The notes: generated by a model not told the origin, from the letters alone. 6,618 nt of DNA from Leucobacter sp. (GCA_012510755.1 JAAZHL010000399.1:1-6618); one strand, 5' to 3'. Numbered from the stretch's first letter, positions 1-6,254 are shown. Numbers and translations: made by a program.

Positions 1-2
1 AC

Positions 3-155
3 CTTACGCTGCGCACCACAGTCGAAACGATCATCATGGTGGTGCTCGGTTCAGCGACCGCACTCTTGCTCGGCTTCGGTGTGTGGCGGTCAATTAAGCG
101 GCGGTGCGCTGACGCGCAAGCGAGCACACCTGCTGGTCTCAGCGAGACGGAATAA
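3..155 (+). CDS. C-terminal end of a membrane-anchored protein (partial)
   Basis: This is the 3' end of a gene that begins before the window. In this frame 50 residues are readable before a TAA stop. They contain one clear membrane helix (about residues 9-28, ending in LLLGFGVW), then a basic stop-transfer stretch (RSIKRR) and a short hydrophilic tail of about 16 residues. The order helix, positive cluster, short tail suggests a type I anchor whose main domain is outside the cell and whose tail is cytoplasmic. In Micrococcales the genes just upstream of trxB are usually a large DUF6049-type secreted membrane protein and the lipid II flippase MurJ. The RTTVET segment followed by a single helix and WRS-basic end resembles my memory of DUF6049 C-termini more than MurJ. 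That identification is tentative, because no catalytic domain is visible. The other two frames fit less well: one closes at about base 94 without a membrane segment and the other is the trxB frame. Confidence 0.6.
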   Translation, partial: LTLRTTVETIIMVVLGSATALLLGFGVWRSIKRRCADAQASTPAGLSETE

Positions 156-174
156 CCGCGCCATAAGATTGTTG
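149..174 (+). promoter_or_regulatory. Candidate SigH/SigR-type ECF promoter for trxB-trxA
   Basis: GGAATA at 149-154 and GTTG at 171-174 are separated by 16 bases. This fits the published consensus for actinobacterial redox-stress ECF sigma factors (SigR in Streptomyces, SigH in mycobacteria and corynebacteria: GGAAT or GGAA, then about 16-20 bases, then GTT). Thioredoxin and thioredoxin reductase genes are established members of those regulons, so position and motif agree. The -35 half overlaps the stop codon of the preceding gene. Transcription would start near 180-182, leaving a leader of roughly 48 bases before trxB. No SigR/SigH gene or anti-sigma factor is in the window. Confidence 0.55.
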
Positions 175-218
175 CAACTAGTACGCGGCATTTGTCGACA
201 CTGTCTTGGCACGCCTTC

Positions 219-224
219 AAGGAG
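219..224 (+). promoter_or_regulatory. Ribosome binding site that sets the trxB start
   Basis: AAGGAG, four bases before the ATG at 229. It discriminates against the longer open frame starting at 79, which would add 50 unrelated residues in front of the FAD-binding strand. Confidence 0.75.
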
Positions 225-228
225 CAGC

Positions 229-1158
229 ATGCATCAGATCATCATTATCGGTTCGGGCCCGGCAGCTTTGACTGCCGGAATTTATGCGGCTCGTGCAGGG
301 CTTGCCCCGCTCTTGTTCGCGAGCTCGGTTGAGCCCGGCGGTGAGCTGATGAATACGACGGACGTCGAGAACTTTCCCGGGTTCCCTGAGGGTATTCAAG
401 GCCCCGATCTGATGGAGAAGATTCAGGCTCAGGCTGAGCGCTTCGGCACTCAGGTGCAGTATGCAGATGTCACCGATCTCGATCTCGAGGGCGATGTCAA
501 GAAGGTCACCACGAGCGATGGCACGGTGCATGAGGCACGCGCAGTGATTTTTGCGACCGGCTCAGCGTATCGTCGATTGGGATTGCCCGACGAGGATCGC
601 CTGTCGGGGCACGGCGTATCGTGGTGTGCAACCTGCGATGGGTTCTTCTTTCGCGAGAAGACCATTGCGGTGGTCGGCGGCGGTGACTCGGCGATGGAAG
701 AGGCGACGTTTCTCACCCGCTTCGCTGACAAGGTGTATGTCATTCACCGCCGGGACGAGCTCAAGGCCTCGAAGATCATGCAGCAGCGCGCACATGACAA
801 CGAGAAGATCGAGTTCATCTGGAACTCGGCTATCGAAGCGATTCACGGTGAGGGTGAGGTCACTGGTGTGACGTTGCGCGACACGGTCACTGATGAGACG
901 AGTGAGCTCGCAATCGGTGGCTTGTTTGTGGCTATCGGCAATGACCCGCGCACCCACCTCGTGCACGGCAAGCTCGATCTCACCGAAGAGGGCACGATCG
1001 CGGTGCAGGGCCGCACGTCAAAGACCTCAGTTGCGGGTGTGTTCGCAGCTGGCGACGTTGTTGACCCGCACTACCGGCAGGCCATTACTGCTGCTGCGTC
1101 TGGCACGGTTGCAGCACTCGATGCCGAACAGTATTTGGCGTCATTCGACGACAAGTAA
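229..1158 (+). CDS. trxB: Thioredoxin reductase (NADPH)
   Basis: Cytoplasmic flavoprotein that passes electrons from NADPH through FAD and a redox-active disulfide to thioredoxin. The 309-residue product has the usual length for a low-molecular-weight bacterial TrxB. The FAD dinucleotide-binding motif GSGPAA lies at residues 8-13, the active-site CATC at 133-136 (followed by DG), and the NADPH-binding motif GGGDSA at 150-155. HRR at 173-175 would bind the NADPH 2'-phosphate, and the second FAD-contact segment GVFAAGDV is at 270-277. The frame is open further upstream to base 79, but the start is set at the ATG at 229. AAGGAG at 219-224 sits four bases before it, and the FAD motif then falls at its normal distance from the N-terminus. 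Residue 39 is Glu in a PGGEL segment where many homologues have Gln. trxA follows after 21 bases, and the two are almost certainly cotranscribed, probably from the redox-type promoter at 149-174. Confidence 0.97.
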   Translation: MHQIIIIGSGPAALTAGIYAARAGLAPLLFASSVEPGGELMNTTDVENFPGFPEGIQGPDLMEKIQAQAERFGTQVQYADVTDLDLEGDVKKVTTSDGTVHEARAVIFATGSAYRRLGLPDEDRLSGHGVSWCATCDGFFFREKTIAVVGGGDSAMEEATFLTRFADKVYVIHRRDELKASKIMQQRAHDNEKIEFIWNSAIEAIHGEGEVTGVTLRDTVTDETSELAIGGLFVAIGNDPRTHLVHGKLDLTEEGTIAVQGRTSKTSVAGVFAAGDVVDPHYRQAITAAASGTVAALDAEQYLASFDDK

Positions 1159-1179
1159 CAGCTACCCGAAGGAGTAATC

Positions 1180-1503
1180 ATGTCTGAAGCAATTAACGTA
1201 GGTGAGCAGACCTTCGACAAGGTCGTGCTGCAAAGCGAGATTCCGGTGCTCGTCGATTTCTGGGCGGCCTGGTGCGGCCCGTGTCGCATGGTCGCACCGG
1301 TGCTTGACGAGATCGCCAAGGAGCACGAGGGCAAGATTCGCATCGTGAAGGTGAACGTGGACGAAGAGCCAGCGCTCGCCTCGCAGTACCGCATCACTTC
1401 GATTCCCGCCATGAAGGTGTTCAAGGGTGGCGAAGAGGTGCGCGAGCTGATCGGCGCCATGCCGAAGCAGGCGATCGAGCAGAAGCTCGAAGGCATCATC
1501 TAA
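1180..1503 (+). CDS. trxA: Thioredoxin
   Basis: Small cytoplasmic disulfide reductase of the thioredoxin fold, 107 residues, the canonical length. It reduces disulfides in client enzymes such as ribonucleotide reductase, peroxiredoxins and methionine sulfoxide reductases, and is recycled by the TrxB encoded just upstream. The active site WCGPC is at residues 31-35, with the reactive cysteines at 32 and 35. The conserved cis-proline is Pro76 in TSIPAM, and the preceding strand VLVDFWA is intact. No extra cysteines are present. AAGGAG at 1169-1174 lies five bases before the ATG. The gene ends the trxB-trxA operon: a 17-bp perfect hairpin begins 11 bases after its stop codon. Confidence 0.98.
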   Translation: MSEAINVGEQTFDKVVLQSEIPVLVDFWAAWCGPCRMVAPVLDEIAKEHEGKIRIVKVNVDEEPALASQYRITSIPAMKVFKGGEEVRELIGAMPKQAIEQKLEGII

Positions 1504-1513
1504 GCCGTCCACC

Positions 1514-1562
1514 CATAAGGCGCGGTGGCCAGTGTCGAATGCACAGGCCACCGCGCCTTATG
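1514..1562 (+). terminator. Long hairpin terminator after trxA
   Basis: Bases 1514-1530 and 1546-1562 are perfect reverse complements (17 bp, GC-rich core GGCGCGGTGGCC). Inside the 15-base loop a further GTG/CAC pairing (1532-1534 with 1542-1544) extends the stem past one A-A mismatch. No T-run follows, so it is a U-less hairpin of the sort common in actinobacteria. It ends the trxB-trxA transcript and lies only 18 bases before the vanY start codon. Because it is symmetrical it could also stop antisense transcription. Confidence 0.8.
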
Positions 1563-1567
1563 CATTC

Positions 1568-1580
1568 TAGAATTGTGCAA
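1568..1580 (+). promoter_or_regulatory. Candidate -10 box for a leaderless vanY transcript
   Basis: TAGAAT at 1568-1573 matches the actinobacterial housekeeping -10 element. It is followed by exactly six bases and then the A of the vanY ATG at 1580, which is where the +1 base is expected. There is no Shine-Dalgarno sequence before this ATG, unlike trxB, trxA and the transporter gene, so leaderless translation fits both observations. No good -35 hexamer is visible: at 16-18 base spacing that position falls inside the right arm of the trxA terminator stem. The -10 is part of a 10-bp palindrome, ATTCTAGAAT (1564-1573). Confidence 0.45.
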
Positions 1581-2845
1581 TGGCTCTCGGTAAGAAGAAG
1601 ACCATCTCATTCGTCGCGATCGTTGCAGCGATCGTGGTGGTCACAGCGGCAACCCTTGTCGGCTTCAACCTCTTTGCAAACGCCCAGGCGCACAGTGCGT
1701 TTAATGAGGCGCGCGACTCACTCGACAACGCACAAGCTGCGTTCAGTGCCGCAACGACAGATCAAGAGTCTGCGCATGCTGCAGCGATCGAAGCACATCT
1801 CACCGCCACCGCGTTGTTAAACATCACTGATGCGACCCTGCTCGCAGACGCCGCATCCAAGACCTCGCTCGAGGCCTCACTCACCCGCCTCGCCGAGATC
1901 ACATCGCCGCCGTCACCGGCAGACGAACCTGCTGCACCAGCCACACCACCATCCATACCCAACGCAGACGAACTCGACCGCGCCGGCCTGCAAGGCGCCG
2001 CAGCAGAGATGAACGCACAGGCAGTGCGGGTCCGCGCGCAACTCGCCCTCATCACCCGTGCCACCGAACGGGTGGAGTCGGCGCGAGCCAACGTTGCACA
2101 GGCGAGTGCTCGCGTCATCGACGCGGCACACGAGCACGGCACCACGGCAGAACTACCAGAACTCGCGAGCCAAGAGACGAAAGACGTCTACGCGGCAGCT
2201 CTCGCGGCCCTCGCCGAGCCCACGGCAGAAGCCGACCTCGCCGCACTGATGGCCGCCTATCAGACGAGTTGGGCAGCTGTCGTCGCATCGCACGCCGAGG
2301 CGACACAGGCCCTCGACCCCGCATCGATTGAGCCGACGTACATGCGGGGGATCCTCGTAGTAAATAAAACGTACGCACTGCCAAGCTGGTACGGCGACGG
2401 GCTCACCGCCGAAACTGTCGCGGCGTTTGATCGCATGCAAGCCGATGCCGAGTCGCTCGGCCTGGGCCTCTACATCTCGAGCGGCTTTCGCTCATATGGG
2501 GCGCAAGAGTCGATCTATAACCGCTACGTGGCGGCAGACGGTCGAGCCGAAGCCGACCGTTATTCGGCGCGGCCGGGCCACAGCGAACACCAAAGCGGGC
2601 TTACCTTCGACCTCAACACGATCGATGAGGCCTTCGCTTACACCGCCGAGGGGCAATGGGTGCGCGATAACGCCCACCACTATGGTTTCGTGATTCGCTA
2701 CCCGCAAGGCAAAGAACACATCACCGGCTATATCTGGGAGCCCTGGCACCTGCGATACCTCGGTGTCGACGTGGCAACCGAGCTGTTCTCATCGGGCCTG
2801 AGCCTCGAAGAATATCTCGGCATTACCTCGCAATACGCCGACTAA
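1580..2845 (+). CDS. Membrane-anchored D-alanyl-D-alanine carboxypeptidase, VanY family
   Basis: Predicted zinc D,D-carboxypeptidase (peptidase M15B / VanY type) that removes the terminal D-Ala from peptidoglycan stem peptides outside the membrane. The 421-residue product starts with a short basic segment (GKKK) and one hydrophobic helix at about residues 9-32 that acts as uncleaved anchor or signal sequence. Residues 36-107 and 130-245 are Ala-rich, charged and probably helical or coiled-coil. A Pro-rich linker at about 109-127 separates them. The catalytic domain occupies about 252-421. SGFRSY is at 301-306, the zinc motif SEHQSGLTFD at 335-344 (His337 and Asp344 as ligands), and WEPWH at 386-390 gives the catalytic Glu387 and third ligand His390, so the enzyme looks active. 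The start at 1580 places lysines just before the helix. A family match to VanY does not imply vancomycin resistance: no vanHAX or vanRS genes are here, and stand-alone homologues are common housekeeping wall enzymes. Confidence 0.9.
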   Translation: MALGKKKTISFVAIVAAIVVVTAATLVGFNLFANAQAHSAFNEARDSLDNAQAAFSAATTDQESAHAAAIEAHLTATALLNITDATLLADAASKTSLEASLTRLAEITSPPSPADEPAAPATPPSIPNADELDRAGLQGAAAEMNAQAVRVRAQLALITRATERVESARANVAQASARVIDAAHEHGTTAELPELASQETKDVYAAALAALAEPTAEADLAALMAAYQTSWAAVVASHAEATQALDPASIEPTYMRGILVVNKTYALPSWYGDGLTAETVAAFDRMQADAESLGLGLYISSGFRSYGAQESIYNRYVAADGRAEADRYSARPGHSEHQSGLTFDLNTIDEAFAYTAEGQWVRDNAHHYGFVIRYPQGKEHITGYIWEPWHLRYLGVDVATELFSSGLSLEEYLGITSQYAD

Positions 2846-2850
2846 CGGTG

Positions 2851-2893
2851 GTGGCTGCGCCTCGTACCCTCGTCGCGCCTACGGTCGAGCCAC
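2851..2893. terminator. Weak imperfect hairpin between convergent genes
   Basis: GTGGCT (2851-2856) can pair with AGCCAC (2888-2893), and inside it CGTA (2863-2866) with TACG (2880-2883). The helix is interrupted and has no T-run on either strand. It is the only candidate for a terminator between the vanY-like gene and the SDR gene, and could serve both directions. Confidence 0.25.
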
Positions 2894-2912
2894 ACCTGCG
2901 CCACACCTGCGC
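2889..2912. repeat. 11-bp tandem duplication in the convergent spacer
   Basis: CCACACCTGCG occurs twice, back to back, at 2890-2900 and 2901-2911; the period of 11 holds from 2889 to 2912. It lies in the 83-base gap between the convergent vanY-like gene and the SDR gene. It looks like a simple slippage duplication; no function is evident. Confidence 0.7.
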
Positions 2913-2928
2913 TATACCGGGGACCGCG

Positions 2929-3882
2929 TCACTCGCGCGCCACCGCCGGGTGGGTTGCCAAATACTGTTCGAACGCTTGCCGTGAGGTGAATTTCGGCGT
3001 GAAACCGAACTCTCGTTTCAGGCGCTCATTCGAGAGCACTGGCCGGTACCGCAAGAACCTAACCTTCTCGGGGCCGTGCTCAGTCAGTCGCAAGCGACGG
3101 CCAAGCCACAGCGCTGCCTGCAAGAGCCCCGCAGAGATAGTGAAGAGAGGCTTATTCAGTCGTGTGGCGATCTCAGGCACCGTCATCGCCCCGTCGCCCG
3201 CAACGTTGTAGATGCCTGCCGGGCCATCGGTTGCCGCTCGCACCATTGCTGCCGCCACATCATCAACCCAAATAAACACGAAGGGTGAATCGCTGCCCGC
3301 GATATGCAGAATTCGCTTACCGTCCCACAGTGCAGTGATCTGGTTGCTCACCGTGGGGCCCAAGATGGTACCGATGCGAAACACGACCTGTTCGAGTTTG
3401 GGGTGTTCGGCGCGATAGTTCGCAAGCATTTCTTCGACCAAACGCTTGTGGCGCGAGTAGGCAAACTCGTCATTGCCGCGAATCGGCGCCAGTTCGTCGA
3501 TAAGCGCGGGGGAGTCGGCATGGTACCCATAGGCCGCACCCGAACTCGACACAACAATGCGTGTGACGCCAGCGGCAACACACGCCGCGAGCACATTCGC
3601 CGAGCCATCGACATCAACGCGGTATTCAAGCGATACATCGCGCCCTGGGTTGACGATCGCCGCCAGATGCACGACCGTGTCAATGGCATGCTCGCGCAGC
3701 AGGGGTGCGATGCCATCAGCATCAGTCACGTCACAGTGCACAAATGTGACACCCGGCGGCAGCGTCTGTGGCTGACGGACATCTGCCATGTAGACGGCAG
3801 CAACATCTGGCCGAGCAGCGAGCGCGGTTGATACGTTCGCGCCAAGAAACCCCGCCCCGCCGGTCACCAACACCCGAGTCAC
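2929..3882 (-). CDS. Extended SDR, NAD-dependent epimerase/dehydratase family
   Basis: Cytoplasmic NAD(P)-binding oxidoreductase of the extended short-chain dehydrogenase class; the substrate is not known. The 317-residue product has TGGAGFLG at 7-14 (Rossmann glycine motif), Asp34 at the end of the second strand (favouring NAD over NADP), and HLAA at 72-75. It has the full catalytic set: Ser114 in SSSGAAYG (112-119), Tyr142 and Lys146 in YSRHK. The C-terminal half (about 175-317) is the variable substrate-binding part and resembles uncharacterised actinobacterial epimerase-like proteins. It does not obviously match GalE or RmlB, nor clearly a 3-beta-hydroxysteroid dehydrogenase, though the last cannot be excluded. 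The start is GTG at 3882, whose GTGA overlaps the transporter stop codon by four bases, indicating translational coupling; AGGG lies nine bases upstream. It is the last gene of the monooxygenase-transporter-SDR operon. Confidence 0.9.
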   Translation of the reverse strand: MTRVLVTGGAGFLGANVSTALAARPDVAAVYMADVRQPQTLPPGVTFVHCDVTDADGIAPLLREHAIDTVVHLAAIVNPGRDVSLEYRVDVDGSANVLAACVAAGVTRIVVSSSGAAYGYHADSPALIDELAPIRGNDEFAYSRHKRLVEEMLANYRAEHPKLEQVVFRIGTILGPTVSNQITALWDGKRILHIAGSDSPFVFIWVDDVAAAMVRAATDGPAGIYNVAGDGAMTVPEIATRLNKPLFTISAGLLQAALWLGRRLRLTEHGPEKVRFLRYRPVLSNERLKREFGFTPKFTSRQAFEQYLATHPAVARE

Positions 3883-4868
3883 GCGGCATCACCCTGCTGA
3901 CCTGAGCCCGCACGCACGCTGTCTGACAGGGGCACGCTCTTGCCGCTCGGGTCTCCCTTTTCTGAACCGGTGCGGCGCTTCGTATGACGTGCCCACAGAC
4001 TTGCGACGATCATTCCGGCGATGATGTCCCAGATGCCCCACCACCCCGCAACGATCGCCATGCCGCCTAGCCCGCCAAAAAATGTGAAGACCAGCCCGAG
4101 GCCGAGCCCGGCATTGCGAATCCCCACTTCAAACGTCATCGCCTTTCGCTCGCGTGTGCCCAGGCCGCCAATGTAGGCGGTGCCATAGCCGATCGCAAGG
4201 GCCACGGCGTCATGCACGAACACCACCAACAGAATGATGCCGAGAAATGCCATGAAGTACGACCAGTTGCCAGCGAGTGCCCCGACAATGAAACCGAACA
4301 GGGCGATGAGACTGAACCATTTCACGAACGGCTGCACTCGCTTCGCAAACGCCTCAAACTTTGCCCGAACGGTGAGTCCGATAATGAACGGCAGCCCGAT
4401 GATGAGAAAGATTTCGAGCAGCATTCGCCAAGGATCGACACTCACCTCACGCAGCAAGGTGCGGGCCGTCGGGTGCAGTGAGCCCCAGAAGGCGACTGAG
4501 AGCGGCAGTGCAGCGATGTAGAGGGGGTTGGCCACCGCGGTCATAGACACTGACAGCGCCACATTGCCACCAGCGCGGTGTGTCAACACCTGCGAGATGT
4601 TGCCTGGCGGACAGCACGCCACGAGGATCATGCCGAGTGCCATCGATGGCTGTACTGGCAGCACGAAGGTCAAACCAAACGTGACGGCTGGCAAGACGAG
4701 CAGTTGTGCAAGTATGGCGATGACGAATGGCTTCGGGTGCTTGGCGACCACCTTGAAGTCTGAGGGAGCCACATCGAGCGCGATGCCCAACATGATGAGC
4801 GCAAGCACGACGTTCAGGATCATGAGCGTACCGGGCGCGAAATTGAGCACTACCTCGTCGATGTTCAT
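3879..4868 (-). CDS. Bile acid:sodium symporter (BASS) family transporter
   Basis: Integral membrane carrier of the BASS / SBF-like family, expected to import a small organic anion with sodium. The 329 residues form a hydrophobic core of about ten helices (roughly 12-293) and a 33-residue charged cytoplasmic tail. The first family signature is ACCPPGNISQ at 84-93 followed by NVALSVSMT at 102-110; the second, crossing signature is FEVGIRNAGLG at 246-256. Alignment by eye to the Neisseria ASBT homologue keeps Gln55, Ser92, Ser106, Thr110, Glu247 and Asn252 at ion-site positions. The usual Asn after Ser92 is Gln93, and the usual Gln before Asn252 is Arg251, so sodium coupling may be altered. Real substrates of bacterial members include bile acids, pantothenate and keto-acids, and none can be chosen here. 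AAGGAGG (4879-4873) lies four bases before the ATG. The monooxygenase gene ends 52 bases upstream and the SDR gene overlaps downstream. Confidence 0.92.
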   Translation of the reverse strand: MNIDEVVLNFAPGTLMILNVVLALIMLGIALDVAPSDFKVVAKHPKPFVIAILAQLLVLPAVTFGLTFVLPVQPSMALGMILVACCPPGNISQVLTHRAGGNVALSVSMTAVANPLYIAALPLSVAFWGSLHPTARTLLREVSVDPWRMLLEIFLIIGLPFIIGLTVRAKFEAFAKRVQPFVKWFSLIALFGFIVGALAGNWSYFMAFLGIILLVVFVHDAVALAIGYGTAYIGGLGTRERKAMTFEVGIRNAGLGLGLVFTFFGGLGGMAIVAGWWGIWDIIAGMIVASLWARHTKRRTGSEKGDPSGKSVPLSDSVRAGSGQQGDAA

Positions 4869-4872
4869 CGTG

Positions 4873-4879
4873 CCTCCTT
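4873..4879 (-). promoter_or_regulatory. Strong ribosome binding site of the transporter gene
   Basis: AAGGAGG read on the minus strand, four bases before the ATG at 4868. It is the best Shine-Dalgarno match in the window and rules out the slightly longer overlapping frame that starts near 4890. Just upstream in the 52-base spacer is a small GCGAA/TTCGC hairpin (4896-4910), too weak to call a terminator. Confidence 0.7.
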
Positions 4880-4920
4880 GCGCGATTCACCTGCTGCGAA
4901 CGATCTTCGCGATGTTGATC

Positions 4921-6234
4921 TTAGTGGGATGCGGCCTCGGCGTAGGCCGCGTGTATGGCATGTGTCTCGTGCCGCACCGCATTTCTGTAGGCGTCTTTGT
5001 TGACGTAGTACGACATGCGCTCAAGCCCCAGGTATTTGTACCCTGCCGTGAGATCTGGCCAGGGCTGCAGGGTGACACGATCACGAAACCGCTCGGCGCG
5101 TTGCGGGTCGTGTTGTTCAGCGTGCAGGTAGCTGGCGATGAGTTCTGCCTGCTCGTATCTGCCTTGCCAGCCAAGCCCTGACGCTTCGACCATGCCCATG
5201 ACATAGAGCCCGTTGAATGACGGGGTGAAAATATTCAAGAAGAGGTCTGGTGCCATGCCCCGCCAATTGAGGTGTTCCTTCGAGACCATCGGGTAGTCCA
5301 GCTTGTACCCGGTCGCCAACAAGATGAGATCGTAATCATCGTGGCGCCCGTCGGCGAAATGCACCGTGTGACCGTCGAATCGCTCAATATCTGCCATGAT
5401 GCGCAGGTCACCCTGGCCAAGGTGGTTCAAGATGAGTGTGTTGACGATCGGGTGTGACTCGTAGATCTTGTAGTTTGGCTTCGGAAAACCGAACTTCACC
5501 GGGTCACCCGTGAATGCTTGCAGCAGGTGCTTGTCGACGAACTGCTTGATTGGCCTTGGCAGCGGTTTGCCCTGGTTCAGGGTGTCGCTTGGTCTACCAA
5601 GAATGTAACGCGGCACGAAGTAGTAGCCCCGGCGCACACTCATGTCGATGCTGGCGGCGTGGTGCACCGCATCGACTGCGATGTCGCACCCAGAATTACC
5701 GGCCCCGATGATGAGCACGCGTTTACCGGCAAGTTGCGTGGGGTGTTTGTACTTGCTCGTGTGCATGATTTCACCCGCGAATTCGCCGGCAAAGTTAGGC
5801 ACGTTTGGCTCGGCGAGCGTGCCATTTGCGAGGATCACCCCGCGGTAGTGAGCGGTGGTCTCGCCGTCTGGCCCGGCCGCGGTGACCAGCCAGCCGCCTG
5901 CATCGGCTGGCTCAACTGCCGTCACCCGCGTGTCAAAGCGAAACAATTCACGAAGCCCAAACGCGTCAGCATAATCAGCAAAGTACTGTTGCATCACCCG
6001 GTGGCTTGGGTAGTCTGCCGTGGTCTGCATTGCAAACTCACTGAACTGGGTCGTGGTGCGCGATGAGATGAGGTGCGCCGAGTCGTACATCGTACTGCGG
6101 GGGTTCGTGATGTCCCACAGGCCGCCCACACTGTGCGATGCTTCGTACCCAGTTACTGCGATGCCAAACTTTTGCAATGCTCGCGCCATCGCAAGGCCAG
6201 ACGGGCCTGCACCAATCACTGCATAGTCAGTCAC
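4921..6234 (-). CDS. Flavin-containing monooxygenase (FMO / Baeyer-Villiger-like)
   Basis: Soluble NADPH- and FAD-dependent monooxygenase of the class B flavoprotein group, which inserts one oxygen from O2 into N, S or ketone substrates. With the chosen start it has 437 residues, typical of bacterial FMOs. The FAD motif GAGPSG is at 8-13, GGLW at 37-40, and the FMO fingerprint FxGxxxHxxxY is complete at 152-162 (Phe152, Gly154, His158, Tyr162). The NADPH motif GAGNSG is at 177-182 and the C-terminal ATGY at 307-310. The frame extends to a GTG at 6240, but that codon directly abuts AAAGGA. The GTG at 6234 has AAAGGAG at 6246-6240 five bases upstream and is preferred. It is first in a three-gene minus-strand operon and ends 52 bases before the transporter gene. 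Sequence cannot decide between N/S-oxygenation and Baeyer-Villiger chemistry: the classical BVMO fingerprint with Trp (FxGxxxHxxxW) is replaced by the FMO form with Tyr. Confidence 0.92.
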   Translation of the reverse strand: MTDYAVIGAGPSGLAMARALQKFGIAVTGYEASHSVGGLWDITNPRSTMYDSAHLISSRTTTQFSEFAMQTTADYPSHRVMQQYFADYADAFGLRELFRFDTRVTAVEPADAGGWLVTAAGPDGETTAHYRGVILANGTLAEPNVPNFAGEFAGEIMHTSKYKHPTQLAGKRVLIIGAGNSGCDIAVDAVHHAASIDMSVRRGYYFVPRYILGRPSDTLNQGKPLPRPIKQFVDKHLLQAFTGDPVKFGFPKPNYKIYESHPIVNTLILNHLGQGDLRIMADIERFDGHTVHFADGRHDDYDLILLATGYKLDYPMVSKEHLNWRGMAPDLFLNIFTPSFNGLYVMGMVEASGLGWQGRYEQAELIASYLHAEQHDPQRAERFRDRVTLQPWPDLTAGYKYLGLERMSYYVNKDAYRNAVRHETHAIHAAYAEAASH

Positions 6235-6239
6235 ACGCA

Positions 6240-6246
6240 CTCCTTT
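6240..6246 (-). promoter_or_regulatory. Ribosome binding site that decides the monooxygenase start
   Basis: AAAGGAG on the minus strand, five bases before the GTG at 6234. Its last G is the first base of the alternative GTG at 6240, so that upstream codon is too close to be used with this site. Confidence 0.65.
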
Positions 6247-6254
6247 GTGGGGTT

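Noticed and set aside
79..228. N-terminal extension of TrxB from an ATG at 79
   Set aside because: The 50 extra residues overlap the end of the upstream gene, are Arg-rich and unlike any TrxB N-terminus; the ATG at 229 has a proper ribosome site and places the FAD motif correctly.
2538..2560. 7-bp inverted repeat ACGGTCG/CGACCGT
   Set aside because: It is inside the conserved VanY catalytic domain, short, and probably chance in GC-rich coding DNA.
1580..2845. Vancomycin-resistance gene cluster
   Set aside because: A VanY-type domain alone is not a resistance determinant; there is no vanH, vanA-type ligase, vanX or VanRS regulator in the window.
3304..3831. 175-residue open frame on the plus strand
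   Set aside because: Antisense shadow of the SDR gene, which has all its catalytic motifs on the other strand.
4896..4910. GCGAA/TTCGC hairpin between the monooxygenase and transporter genes
   Set aside because: Only five base pairs with a five-base loop and no T-run; too weak to split the operon.
4528..5181. 217-residue open frame on the plus strand
   Set aside because: It lies antisense to the transporter gene and the end of the monooxygenase gene, has no recognisable domain, and is explained by the codon bias of the genes opposite.
5518..6066. 182-residue open frame on the plus strand
   Set aside because: Antisense shadow of the monooxygenase gene; His/Val/Arg-rich composition typical of reverse-frame translation, with no family motif.
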